DNA from: Limisphaerales bacterium
GTDB taxonomy: Bacteria; Verrucomicrobiota; Verrucomicrobiia; Limisphaerales; PALSA-1396
NCBI GenBank assembly: GCA_003140275.1
Contig: PLJQ01000372.1
Location: forward strand, 1 to 12,629
Direction: 5' to 3'
DNA: 12,629 bases
Below the pieces are notes generated by a model that was not told the origin of the DNA, did not search any database, and saw only the letters and a list, made by a program, of their open reading frames with translations. Below are positions 1 through 7,351 of the stretch, one piece after another. Position 1 is the stretch's first letter; every line of letters begins with the position of its first letter. The translations under genes were made by a program, and so were the position numbers.

Positions 1-1722
1 AGTTGTTTTCGGAACACCCTCTTTTAGGGTATATTCCTCTCGCGTCTCGACCACGGGAAACCTGATCGTGATCACGTCTTTGGGCTTGAGACTGGGAAAC
101 ATTTGATGAGAGCCGATCCAGTAAGTCGCCGCCGGCCGGCCGTTGACCTCCGCTTTGACCGCCTTTTTGTCCACCCATCGCGGGATGCGGACCGCCAGGG
201 ACTTGGACGTTTTGTTGCGGATGACGACTTTGCCTTCGCACGGCAGGTAGGAATCGATATCCAGCCACCGTGAGGCGCGGTTGAGCAGCAGGTTGATGGT
301 GGCGTGGCCGGATTCGTCGCACCGCACGATTGATTCCCATGCATAAAACAGCGCGTGGTTCGCGTTGCCAGGGCAGCAGATGTTGAACATCAGGCGGATC
401 TTCACTGTCTCGCTCGGATAGCCCGCATCCGAAAGGAACGTCCCGACGCAGCGCTCGATGACATTATCCTCCGTTTCGAAAGCCGGATCGAGCGGGACAC
501 TTTTCACGGCATCCTTTTCGAGATTCTGGCCCAGCCCCACAGTTTGAGCGTTGGGATTGTTGATCGGATCATCCGGCGCCTTGCGCGGTAAAAACCGGGC
601 CAGGATCGGCTCCGTTCGGACCGCGTTGCGCAGCTTGTCAGCACTGGTGATCTGGCGGTCGGCCAGAATGTTGCGGACATAACAATCCACGTCCTCCCAA
701 TAGTCACCCACGTCGTAGTCGCTGAGCTTGATGGCCAGGTAAGTCATGTCGCTCACGGCGCACATTTCGCCGAAGAGCCCGATGCGCGCGATGCCCCAAT
801 TGCGCAGATACTCATACCCGTCGCGCACGAACTGCTTGATCCGCGCGTCGTGGGTGGCCTGCGCGTAACGCAGCAGGCCCATAAGGCAGACGCAGTTCTC
901 GTGAGGATGGCCGTTGAAATGGGCGTGTTCCTGGCCCACTACCGCCTTGGGTTCGACCTCCGGGGTCCAGTAAGGTTTGAACTGCAACGTGTATTGGGCA
1001 GTCTTCCCCGCCAGGTCCAGGGCGTTCTGGTCGGCACTCCGCTCGTACCATCGGGTCAGCGCCCGCATAATGTCTCCCTGCGTGCGAACCTGGGCGCCGT
1101 AACCGTACTGTCCGGCGGGGCCGTTGTCATAAAAGGGCGTCCCCTCGTAAAAGACCACCCCCGTTGCGCTATGCTTGGCGGATTTATTGAAGCTGTCCGC
1201 CAGCCGCCTGATCGTCTCCATTAACTTTGGATCCGGATTGAGCTGATTCATCGCCATCAGCGCATGCATGGCGCGCGCGCTGGGAACGGTGCCAAAGTCC
1301 GGCATCCAGGCCACCATGCCCTTAAAGGTCTTGCCGTCGGTCTCCAGGTTCTCCTGGCTGCCGCTCATCACGCGGGCCATCATCAGCGCCTCGGCGATTT
1401 TGCCCCAGTTTGGCGCCCCCGAGTCTGATCCGCCGATCAATTTCGAGGTCAGATAGGGAACTCGTACATTAAACCAGCCCTGGCCGTACGGCGCATAATT
1501 TTGATTCGGGTTGAGAAAGCTGGTCAACCCATGCACCGACAGCCTGGCCCGCTCCGCCAAGTCCAGCGTATCCGGAACGGTGGCTTCGTAATACTCGCCC
1601 TTTGGTTTGAGCCTCTCGACCGTCAGCACGCCGTCCAGATCCGCCTCGATGGCGTATAAGACCGAGCTGGCCACCCACGACCCCAGCGTTACTCCCAGCA
1701 GTATGCGCGCAGATTTGATCAT
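1..1722 (-). CDS. GH127-type (beta-L-arabinofuranosidase-like) exported glycosidase, 3' end missing
   Basis: One uninterrupted frame of 574 codons starts at ATG 1722-1720 and is still open at the left edge. An AAGGA ribosome site (1731-1735) lies 8 bases upstream of that ATG. The first 24 residues look like a signal peptide ending LYA. The family call rests on the zinc-cysteine site of GH127: an E-x-C motif (E319, C321, in GEMC) and a later Cys pair (C449, C450, in NICCPGN). In the Bifidobacterium enzyme HypBA1 the matching Glu-x-Cys and Cys-Cys bind zinc, and one Cys is the nucleophile. The C-terminal part (IPRWV, VNG, then a segment ending TIRFPVVE) fits the beta-sandwich that follows the (alpha/alpha)6 barrel. 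It probably removes terminal arabinofuranose from plant polysaccharide outside the cytoplasm. The exact substrate is unknown, because many GH127-like proteins are uncharacterised. The end of the protein lies outside the window. Confidence 0.8.
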   Translation of the reverse strand, partial: MIKSARILLGVTLGSWVASSVLYAIEADLDGVLTVERLKPKGEYYEATVPDTLDLAERARLSVHGLTSFLNPNQNYAPYGQGWFNVRVPYLTSKLIGGSDSGAPNWGKIAEALMMARVMSGSQENLETDGKTFKGMVAWMPDFGTVPSARAMHALMAMNQLNPDPKLMETIRRLADSFNKSAKHSATGVVFYEGTPFYDNGPAGQYGYGAQVRTQGDIMRALTRWYERSADQNALDLAGKTAQYTLQFKPYWTPEVEPKAVVGQEHAHFNGHPHENCVCLMGLLRYAQATHDARIKQFVRDGYEYLRNWGIARIGLFGEMCAVSDMTYLAIKLSDYDVGDYWEDVDCYVRNILADRQITSADKLRNAVRTEPILARFLPRKAPDDPINNPNAQTVGLGQNLEKDAVKSVPLDPAFETEDNVIERCVGTFLSDAGYPSETVKIRLMFNICCPGNANHALFYAWESIVRCDESGHATINLLLNRASRWLDIDSYLPCEGKVVIRNKTSKSLAVRIPRWVDKKAVKAEVNGRPAATYWIGSHQMFPSLKPKDVITIRFPVVETREEYTLKEGVPKTT

Positions 1723-1820
1723 TGGAGTTTTCCTTGATGGCGCATCAAGGTTCGAATAAAGAAATCGTTCACGAGCGGATACAAGCTCTCGATCTTCACG
1801 CGGGTGTGCGACCAGGTTAA
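1719..1820 (-). pseudogene. 3' remnant of a gene once coupled to the GH127 gene
   Basis: A 33-codon open stretch (LTWSHTRVKIES, then LYPLVNDFFIRTL, ending KLQ) stops at a TGA that overlaps the GH127 ATG as ATGA. It has no plausible start of its own and is closed upstream by an in-frame TAA at 1821-1823, where the base composition changes to an AT-rich repeat-like stretch. An ATGA overlap is typical of translationally coupled genes in an operon. I read this as the last residues of a deleted or disrupted upstream gene. I do not recognise its family with certainty; the residues look like a real C-terminal helix and not random sequence. Confidence 0.45.
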
Positions 1821-2144
1821 TTATGAGACCAATTTTCTGGGAAAATGGTTGACACTTTTTGATTTTGGTTTTGGCGAATCGAGATCAGTCCCTGGCGGCG
1901 GAGCCAGGATTCCACGGTGAGTCGCCAAGCGGTGGCGATGGCGCGGTGATTTCCTCTCGTCATGATGCCGAGTCTCCGCCCAAAGTCTTGGAGCAGCAAT
2001 CGGAAAATGGTTACTCGTTGTCGCCGGTTCCAACGCGTTGAGCCGGGTGAGGGCGGGCGTTCGTCAAACTGGCTTCAGCAAGGCTGAAACGATGATGGTC
2101 GTTTTTTGGCTCGCCCTCACCTTGATTCTCCCCATGAACCGCAA
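1821..2144. other. Intergenic stretch without a convincing gene
   Basis: No open frame here has a recognisable protein, and the short overlapping frames on both strands look like chance. A small imperfect hairpin lies at 1829-1848 (CCAATTTTC against GAAAATGG). The 11-mer GGAAAATGGTT occurs twice, at 1840-1850 and 2002-2012. GGTGAGGGCG at 2046-2055 is matched in inverse by CGCCCTCACC at 2112-2121, and both resemble ends of repeats seen elsewhere in the window. The stretch looks like remains of dispersed intergenic elements that replaced the body of the gene ending at 1719. Confidence 0.4.
2046..2121. repeat. Intergenic element with inverted GGTGAGGGCG ends
   Basis: A perfect 10-bp inverted pair (GGTGAGGGCG at 2046-2055 and CGCCCTCACC at 2112-2121) bounds 56 bases. 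The ends share the GAGGGCG core with the element at 7191-7340, and the flank after 2121 (TTGATTCTCCCC) resembles its CTTCTCCCC arm. It probably belongs to one dispersed intergenic family. Confidence 0.4.
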
Positions 2145-2222
2145 GGTACGGCGCGCACTCTGTGCGCGCCGCTGGTTTGGACATTCGATCCGAACGGCGC
2201 GCACGGAGTGACGCGCCCTACC
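2145..2222. repeat. REP/BIME-like double palindrome
   Basis: The 27-base arm at 2145-2171 and the 28-base arm at 2195-2222 are inverted copies of each other, differing only by two substitutions and one extra base. They are separated by 23 bases. Each arm is itself a hairpin: CGGCGCGCAC (2149-2158) pairs perfectly with GTGCGCGCCG (2162-2171) around TCT, and GGCGCGCAC (2196-2204) pairs with GTGACGCGCC (2208-2217) with one bulged base. Two short hairpins in opposite orientation are the classic layout of a BIME, two REP units mobilised by RAYT transposases. No RAYT gene is in the window. Confidence 0.7.
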
Positions 2223-2455
2223 AACGCGCCCGGTTCAGGGACTTGATTTGCGATTTTTCGCAGACCGTGGAATCTCTCCCCCAGGCGAGGAAAAAGCTTT
2301 TGCGCACTCGTTTGAAGATTTTCTCATCTCACTTTAGCCGGCTCCGGTCTGCGAATTGATTTTTATATCGCTTCTATGACGAAAATGCTTAACCTGAGAT
2401 TACCCAATCAAGAAATTACCAAACAGTGACCACACCGAAGGCAGAAGAGGTATTT
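2223..2455. other. Leader region of the acylase gene, no gene seen
   Basis: No coding potential is evident. A 5-bp stem with a T-rich loop occurs at 2249-2262 (TGCGA / TCGCA). The last 120 bases are AT-rich and probably contain the promoter for the penicillin-acylase-family gene, but no convincing -35/-10 pair with good spacing could be picked out. Confidence 0.3.
2443..2450 (+). promoter_or_regulatory. Ribosome binding site fixing the acylase start
   Basis: AGAAGAGG lies 5 bases before ATG 2456. The alternative in-frame GTG at 2426 has no purine-rich site before it, so the ATG is preferred. Confidence 0.6.
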
Positions 2456-4603
2456 ATGACTGAGTTGAATGTCCCGCCGCGGGAGAAGAATTTTGTTTTG
2501 TGGCGGAAGCAAACCACTATTTGGATCTACATCTTTTTCGTCGCTCTCCTTGCGACATCCTGCACTGCGCCTGCTCCAACTCAGCCAGCCAAAGCAACCG
2601 CGGTCGCGCGCAACGAAATTCTTTGGGACTCCTGGGGCATTCCGCACATTTATGGCATTGATGCGGCGGGGCTTTTTCATGGCTTCGGTTGGGCGCAGGC
2701 GCAGAGCCACGGCAATCTCATTCTTCGCCTTTATGGCCACGCGCGCGGACGGGCCGCCGAATATTGGGGCGGCGATTATCTCGACTCGGACCGGTGGGTT
2801 CGCACGATGGGCGTTCCGCGTCGCGCTGAAGAATGGTATCAGGCGCAATCCCCGGAATTCCGCAACTACCTGGACGCGTTCGTTGCGGGCATCAACGACT
2901 ACGCCAAGGAACATCCCGACCAAATCAGCGACGACGTCAAAGTCGTCCTGCCGGTGAAAGCCACGGACATCATCGCGCATGGGCAACGCGTCACTCATTT
3001 TACTTTTGTCGTCAATTCCGGCTCGGTCAAAAGCCAGGCGAAAGATTGGCACCCGGACGGTTCCAATGCGTGGGCAATTGCGCCATCGCACTCGGAAAGC
3101 GGACACGCCCTGCTGCTGGCGAACCCGCACCTGCGCTGGGCGGATTTTTATCTTTGGTATGAAGCGCACTTCATCGCGCCCGGCGTCAATCTCTACGGCG
3201 CGACCCTGGTCGGCTCTCCCCTTTTGAGCATCGCGTTTAACGATTACCTGGGCTGGACTCACACCGTCAACACGCTCGACGGCGCGGACCTCTACGAACT
3301 GACCTTGATGGACGGCGGGTATCGCTGGGATGGCGGCGTCCGCAAGTTCGAGCGCGAGGAACAAACGCTGAAGGTAAAACAAAAGGACGGCAGTTTGCAG
3401 GAAGAAAAACTGGTGGTGCGACGTTCCATCCACGGCCCGGTAGTCGAAGAAAAAAACGGGAAGGCGCTCGCGTTGCGCGTCGTCGGACTCGATCAACCCT
3501 ACAGCGCCCAGCAGTATTGGGACATGGGCCGGGCCCGGAACCTGGCGGAATTTGAAGCCGCAGAAAAGCGTCTGCAAAACCCGATGTTCACCGTCATGTA
3601 TGCCGATCGCGACGGCCACATCATGCACTTGTTTGGCGGCCGCACACCGGTTCGTCCCAAGGGAAACTACAATTGGGCGCGCATCGTGCCGGGAGATACT
3701 TCGGTGACTTTGTGGACCAGTACCCATCCATACGAAGAACTGCCACGCGTGGTCGATCCTTCCACCGGTTGGTTGCAGAACGCCAACGACCCGCCCTGGA
3801 CAACCACTTTTCCTCCCGCGCTTGATGCCAATAACTTTCCTTCCTATATGGCGCCGCGTTTCATGCACTTTCGTGCCCAGCGTTCCGCGCGAATGCTGAT
3901 GGAAGACCCGCGCATTTCGTTCGAGAAACTGGTCCGCTACAAACATTCCACGCGCATGGAACTCGCCGACCGCATTCTGGACGACCTGAGTTCAGCAGTT
4001 CAGCAGCACGGCGGCGAGAAGGCGAAACGCGCGATTGTCGTGCTCGAATCCTGGGATCGCTGCGCGGATGCGGAAAGCCGGGGCGCGGTTTTGTTCGAGG
4101 CGTTTTTCAAGGAACTGACGCAGCGCGCGGGCAAGGGCGGCCCGTTTGCGGTGCCGTGGAACGAAAAATCGCCTTTGAAAACACCGGGTGGATTGGCCGA
4201 TCCGGCGATGGCCGTTGCCGCGTTGGAAGCCGCCGCCGACAAAGTCCAGGCCGACCACGGTTCGCTCGATGTCGCGTGGGGCAAGGTTTATCACCTGATC
4301 ATTGACAAGGTTGATCTCCCGGCGAACGGCGGACCGAGTGATCTCGGAATTTTCCGCGCCGCTTATTTTGGCCGCACGAATGGCGGACCGATGCAAATTG
4401 CGGGCGGGGATTCGTACGTCGCCGCCATTGAATTTTCCAATCCGGTGCGCGCGAAAGCTTTGATCGGTTACGGCAATTCGTCGCAGCCCGGATCGCCGCA
4501 CCGGACCGACCAACTGCCGTTGTTCGCGCGCAAAGAACTGCGCCCGGTCTGGCGAACGCGCCAGGAAATCGAGGCGCACCTGGAATCGCGGAAGGTATTT
4601 TGA
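2456..4603 (+). CDS. Penicillin acylase family protein (Ntn-hydrolase N-acyl amidase)
   Basis: A 715-residue protein of the penicillin acylase / acyl-homoserine-lactone acylase family, which hydrolyses N-acyl amides after cutting itself into alpha and beta chains. A hydrophobic segment at residues 22-35 ends LLATSC. It could be a weak lipobox (C36) or an uncleaved anchor, so export is likely. The self-cleavage site is G202/S203 in DGSNAW; S203 would be the beta-chain nucleophile. H225 sits 22 residues further on, the spacing of the active-site His in PvdQ. N442 and N444 in the LQNAND motif match the oxyanion-hole Asn region of the family. Length and order (signal, about 165-residue alpha chain, about 510-residue beta chain) are normal. 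It stands alone, with repeats on both sides. Family members act on penicillins, cephalosporins, acyl-homoserine lactones or acylated peptides; the substrate here cannot be told from sequence. Confidence 0.9.
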   Translation: MTELNVPPREKNFVLWRKQTTIWIYIFFVALLATSCTAPAPTQPAKATAVARNEILWDSWGIPHIYGIDAAGLFHGFGWAQAQSHGNLILRLYGHARGRAAEYWGGDYLDSDRWVRTMGVPRRAEEWYQAQSPEFRNYLDAFVAGINDYAKEHPDQISDDVKVVLPVKATDIIAHGQRVTHFTFVVNSGSVKSQAKDWHPDGSNAWAIAPSHSESGHALLLANPHLRWADFYLWYEAHFIAPGVNLYGATLVGSPLLSIAFNDYLGWTHTVNTLDGADLYELTLMDGGYRWDGGVRKFEREEQTLKVKQKDGSLQEEKLVVRRSIHGPVVEEKNGKALALRVVGLDQPYSAQQYWDMGRARNLAEFEAAEKRLQNPMFTVMYADRDGHIMHLFGGRTPVRPKGNYNWARIVPGDTSVTLWTSTHPYEELPRVVDPSTGWLQNANDPPWTTTFPPALDANNFPSYMAPRFMHFRAQRSARMLMEDPRISFEKLVRYKHSTRMELADRILDDLSSAVQQHGGEKAKRAIVVLESWDRCADAESRGAVLFEAFFKELTQRAGKGGPFAVPWNEKSPLKTPGGLADPAMAVAALEAAADKVQADHGSLDVAWGKVYHLIIDKVDLPANGGPSDLGIFRAAYFGRTNGGPMQIAGGDSYVAAIEFSNPVRAKALIGYGNSSQPGSPHRTDQLPLFARKELRPVWRTRQEIEAHLESRKVF

Positions 4604-4657
4604 GAGCACGAACAAATCATGGTCCGAGAAAAATGATGACGCGCACCCCTCACCTTT

Positions 4658-4684
4658 CCCTCTCCCCTTCCGAAGGGGAGAGGG
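4658..4684. repeat. Perfect 27-base palindrome downstream of the acylase gene
   Basis: CCCTCTCCCCTTC at 4658-4670 pairs perfectly with GAAGGGGAGAGGG at 4672-4684 around a single C. It lies 55 bases after the acylase stop and about 90 bases before the next start. There is no following T run, so it is not a standard intrinsic terminator, although a stem this strong could still end or stabilise the acylase transcript. The CCCTCACC-like flank and the TCTCCCC core recur at 2112-2133 and 7191-7328. Confidence 0.65.
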
Positions 4685-4772
4685 TGGCCGCAGGCCAAGT
4701 CAGAAGTGAATGAATTGCCCGCGTTTCCGTCAATCAATTCGAACAATCAATCTTTGGAATAAATTTAAGCAC

Positions 4773-6710
4773 ATGAAACTTCGCATCTTCTTACTTTCAC
4801 TGCTCACCGGCCTCCTTCCCGTTTTGGCGGCAGAAACATTGACGCCGCTCCAACGAATCGAGCCGGAACATCTGAAAGCGGCGCATGAAGCACGAATGCG
4901 TTTCGCGCACGAGCGTCAACTGTTGACCAATCTCGGCGTTTACGAAGATTTTCGCGCCGTGCTGCACATCCACGCCGATGATTCCGATCACACGAAGGGC
5001 ACACGTCAGGAAGTCCTTGAGGCCGCCAAAAAGACCGGCGTTCGCGTCGTCATGTTCACCGATCATCACGGCCCGCTGCCCGAAACCTGGCACGGCCTTC
5101 GCGATGGCGTTCTGTTTATCGCCGGGTCGGAAGATGATGACGGAGTTCTGCGTTTTCCCAACTTCGATTCAAACCGCAAACCACTGCCGGAGGGCGAACT
5201 TCGCTTTCTCTCTCAAATTGAAGACCGATATGATGCGGCCACCACTGGCTTTACCGGCATGGAGATTTGCAACCGCCACACCGACGCCAAAATCGACACG
5301 CGATTTTATGATTACCTGAACAACGCGGCGGACAATCCCGACACCTGGCGCAAGGTGCAGGAAAATTTCAAAGTCTATCCGGACGAATTCTTTGCGGCCG
5401 GCAGCGACCATCGCGCGGAAGTTTTCGCCAAATGGGACAGCGAAACGCAGAAAAATCCCTTTACCGGCATCGCGGCCAATGACGCCCACCAGAATCGAGT
5501 CATTGGCGAAACGACCTTCGACCCGTATGACGTGAGCTTCCGGCATCTCACGACACACATTCTGGCGCGTGAATTGACGGAACCGGAGATTCGCCAGTCG
5601 CTCCGTGACGGTCATGCTTATGTGTCGCACGACTGGCTGTGCGACCCGACGGGATTCGCTTTTGGCGCGGCGAACAACCTTGGCGTCTATCCGATGGGCG
5701 ACACGATTCCGTTTCTGGGCACGACGCGCATCGCCGCGGTCACGCCGTTGCCAGCCAAACTAAAGTTGATTTACAACGGCAAAGTCGTCGAAGAAACGAC
5801 CGGCACGAACCTGAACTTCGCCGCCAAAGACCCTGGCGCTTATCGGTTGGAAGCGTGGCTGACCGTCGATGGAGAGGACCGTCCGTGGATTTATTCGAAT
5901 CCGGTTTACGTCAAAACTCCGTCAGCTCAGGCCATTCGACTGCCCTCGGCGGCGATATCCACAAACGTCGAGTTGAAGAAGGACATTGTCTATACCGAAG
6001 GCAAACCGGAGGACGAAGGCAAACACAAGCTCGACTTGTATTTGCCGAACGACAAGAAATCACTGCCCGTTTTCTTCTTCATTCACGGCGGCTCCTGGAG
6101 ATTCGGCGACCGCGCGCAATACCCGGCAGTTGGAAATCGTTTTGCCAGGGAAGGCATTCTGACGGTTGTCCCCAGCTATCGGCTCGCGCCGAAAAATCCA
6201 CACCCGGCGCAAATTGAAGACGTGGCGGCGGCGTTCGCCTGGGTTGTAAAGCACATCGGAGAATACGGCGGGGACACGAACCGCATTTACGTGGGCGGTC
6301 ATTCCGCCGGCGGACATCTCTCGGCGCTGCTTGCGTTGGATGAGAAGTATTTGAAGCCCTACAACCTTTCCCAAAAGTACATTCGCGGGACGATCAGTCT
6401 GAGCGGTGTGTTCAATTTGGGAACCGGCGACAGCCAGTCGTCGGTGTTTGGCACGGACGAACAGGCGCGCAAAGAGGCATCTCCCTTGTACCATATCAAG
6501 AATTCCGCGCCGCCGTTTTTAGTCACTTATTGTCAGTGGGATTATCTGACGCTGCCGGCCCAGGCCCGGCAATTTCACGCCGCGCTGCAAAAGGCCGGTT
6601 TGAAATCCGAACTGGTGTTTGTCCCACGGGAAAGCCACATTTCCGAAATGCTCAGCATCACGCACGACGACGACCCGACCGCCCACGCGATCCTCAAATT
6701 TATCAGGTAG
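4773..6710 (+). CDS. Exported fusion of a PHP-type metallohydrolase domain and an alpha/beta-hydrolase esterase
   Basis: A 645-residue protein. ATG 4773 is chosen because it gives a clean signal peptide (MKLRIFLL to VLAA, cleavage near 19/20); an upstream in-frame ATG at 4710 would bury it. The site before the start is weak. Residues about 55-400 form a PHP-like domain: H65-I-H67, D97-H98-H99, E120, D212-H213 and the closing D237-A-H239 are the expected metal ligands. Residues about 420-645 are an esterase of the HSL / kynurenine-formamidase-like group: HGGSW at 438-442 (oxyanion hole), GHSAGG with nucleophile S511, then D590 and H622 completing the triad. Both halves look catalytically complete. 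PHP domains usually cut phosphoester or related bonds, and the esterase half cuts carboxyl esters, but the substrate is unknown. A junction around residues 385-415 has no frameshift or stop, so the fusion appears real in this sequence. Confidence 0.82.
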   Translation: MKLRIFLLSLLTGLLPVLAAETLTPLQRIEPEHLKAAHEARMRFAHERQLLTNLGVYEDFRAVLHIHADDSDHTKGTRQEVLEAAKKTGVRVVMFTDHHGPLPETWHGLRDGVLFIAGSEDDDGVLRFPNFDSNRKPLPEGELRFLSQIEDRYDAATTGFTGMEICNRHTDAKIDTRFYDYLNNAADNPDTWRKVQENFKVYPDEFFAAGSDHRAEVFAKWDSETQKNPFTGIAANDAHQNRVIGETTFDPYDVSFRHLTTHILARELTEPEIRQSLRDGHAYVSHDWLCDPTGFAFGAANNLGVYPMGDTIPFLGTTRIAAVTPLPAKLKLIYNGKVVEETTGTNLNFAAKDPGAYRLEAWLTVDGEDRPWIYSNPVYVKTPSAQAIRLPSAAISTNVELKKDIVYTEGKPEDEGKHKLDLYLPNDKKSLPVFFFIHGGSWRFGDRAQYPAVGNRFAREGILTVVPSYRLAPKNPHPAQIEDVAAAFAWVVKHIGEYGGDTNRIYVGGHSAGGHLSALLALDEKYLKPYNLSQKYIRGTISLSGVFNLGTGDSQSSVFGTDEQARKEASPLYHIKNSAPPFLVTYCQWDYLTLPAQARQFHAALQKAGLKSELVFVPRESHISEMLSITHDDDPTAHAILKFIR

Positions 6711-6771
6711 AATCAGGAGAGCGACGCCAACACGTTGCTTGCGCCGCCGAATTCACCACCGCCGTAACATC

Positions 6772-6839
6772 GTAGGCGCCGAGGTAACGAGGCTCTGACT
6801 TGTTTCGTTTGAAATGAGCCTCCTCACGTTGGCTGCTAC
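6772..6839. repeat. 68-base imperfect inverted repeat
   Basis: The 24-base arm at 6772-6795 (GTAGGCGCCGAGG to GGCTC) and the inverted arm at 6816-6839 (GAGCCTCC to GCTGCTAC) match at 18 of 24 positions, around a 20-base loop. The outer GTAG/CTAC and inner GGCTC/GAGCC ends are perfect. It ends 9 bases before the recognisable part of the threonine synthase remnant and may mark the point where that gene was broken. Confidence 0.55.
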
Positions 6840-6848
6840 ATCAATAGA

Positions 6849-7079
6849 CGGCGCGGTTTCCTCGACTGGCTCGCCGTTGAATCGCTTGGCAACGCGCCCG
6901 TAGTGATTCTCGAAATCGCGAATCCGGCGAAATTCCCCGGGGAAATTGAAAAGACGATTGGCTTCTCACCCGACGTGCCGCCCGCCATGACCGCCACGAA
7001 CCAATTGCCGGAGGACTTTGACCGCATGGGCGCGGATTACGAGAAGTTCAGGGAATATTTGGCGTCGAAACACCGGTAG
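6849..7079 (+). pseudogene. thrC: 3' remnant of a threonine synthase gene
   Basis: A 77-codon frame without a plausible start ends at TAG 7077-7079. Its residues follow the C-terminus of threonine synthase: a strand and turn (VVILEIANPAKFP) like the family's hydrophobic-then-HPAKFP segment, a short helix (GEIEKTIG), a proline-rich stretch, and a final helix (ADYEKFREYLA). The full enzyme, which makes threonine from O-phosphohomoserine with PLP, has more than 400 residues. The PLP lysine and almost all of the catalytic domain are missing. The frame stays open upstream only into a palindromic repeat. A functional thrC must lie elsewhere if the cell makes threonine. The family call is from recognition of the tail only. 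Confidence 0.6.
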
Positions 7080-7114
7080 CGGTACAGCTTGAAGTCTCAG
7101 ACTCAGATTTGACT

Positions 7115-7163
7115 CCAAGGCGCGGAGACGCAAAGAAGGTTTCTAGTTTTCTCTGCGCCTTGG
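7115..7163. repeat. Inverted repeat with 14-base arms (CCAAGGCGC type)
   Basis: CCAAGGCGCGGAGA (7115-7128) pairs with TCTCTGCGCCTTGG (7150-7163). The only mismatch is a G-T pair that would still pair in RNA. It lies 36 bases after the thrC remnant stop. CTCTGCGCCTTGGCG-like sequences are familiar as dispersed intergenic repeats in several soil phyla (recollection, not checked here). Confidence 0.55.
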
Positions 7164-7190
7164 CGTTGAAGAATGATCCACGTCCTCCCT

Positions 7191-7340
7191 TATCCTGGCC
7201 TTCTCCCCCCAGCAAGGAGAATCGCTCGGCGTCTCCCCGAAAAGCCAGTCACGGATTTGCCGAACGGTCATCCGAAAAACAATAGACAAACAACGGCCAT
7301 TTCTTCTCCTGGGGAGAAGGTCAGGATGAGGGCGAGCGTT
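7191..7340. repeat. Dispersed intergenic element with CTTCTCCCC / GGGGAGAAGG ends
   Basis: The 18-base arms at 7191-7208 and 7311-7328 are inverted copies with two differences, both of which would be G-U pairs in RNA. They enclose 102 bases with no gene. The right arm continues as AGGGCGAGCGTT, echoing the GAGGGCGGGCGTT of the element at 2046. It ends 12 bases before the stop codon of the minus-strand lipoprotein gene, so its stem could serve as that gene's 3' boundary. Confidence 0.55.
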
Positions 7341-7351
7341 CCAATCGATTG

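Noticed and set aside
72..1678. Several short open frames on both strands in the left part
   Set aside because: They are all other-frame readings of the long GH127 frame, which is open from 1722 to the left edge and carries the family's zinc-site residues.
1817..2041. Three overlapping frames of 60-70 codons
   Set aside because: They overlap on both strands, have biased composition, no ribosome sites and no known family. Treated as non-coding.
2426..2455. GTG at 2426 as the acylase start
   Set aside because: It has no ribosome site and adds a charged stretch before the export signal. ATG 2456 has AGAAGAGG at 5 bases.
2408..3946. 512-codon open frame on the minus strand
   Set aside because: It lies antisense to the penicillin-acylase gene. 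Its translation is rich in Arg, Val and His with no family motif, as expected for the shadow of a GC-biased gene.
3992..4615. 207-codon open frame on the minus strand
   Set aside because: It is antisense to the end of the acylase gene, with shadow-like composition and no motif.
4658..4684. Palindrome as a standard intrinsic terminator
   Set aside because: No T run follows on either strand, so it is listed as a repeat.
4710..4772. ATG at 4710 as the start of the PHP-esterase gene
   Set aside because: It would put 21 extra residues in front of a textbook signal peptide that begins at ATG 4773.
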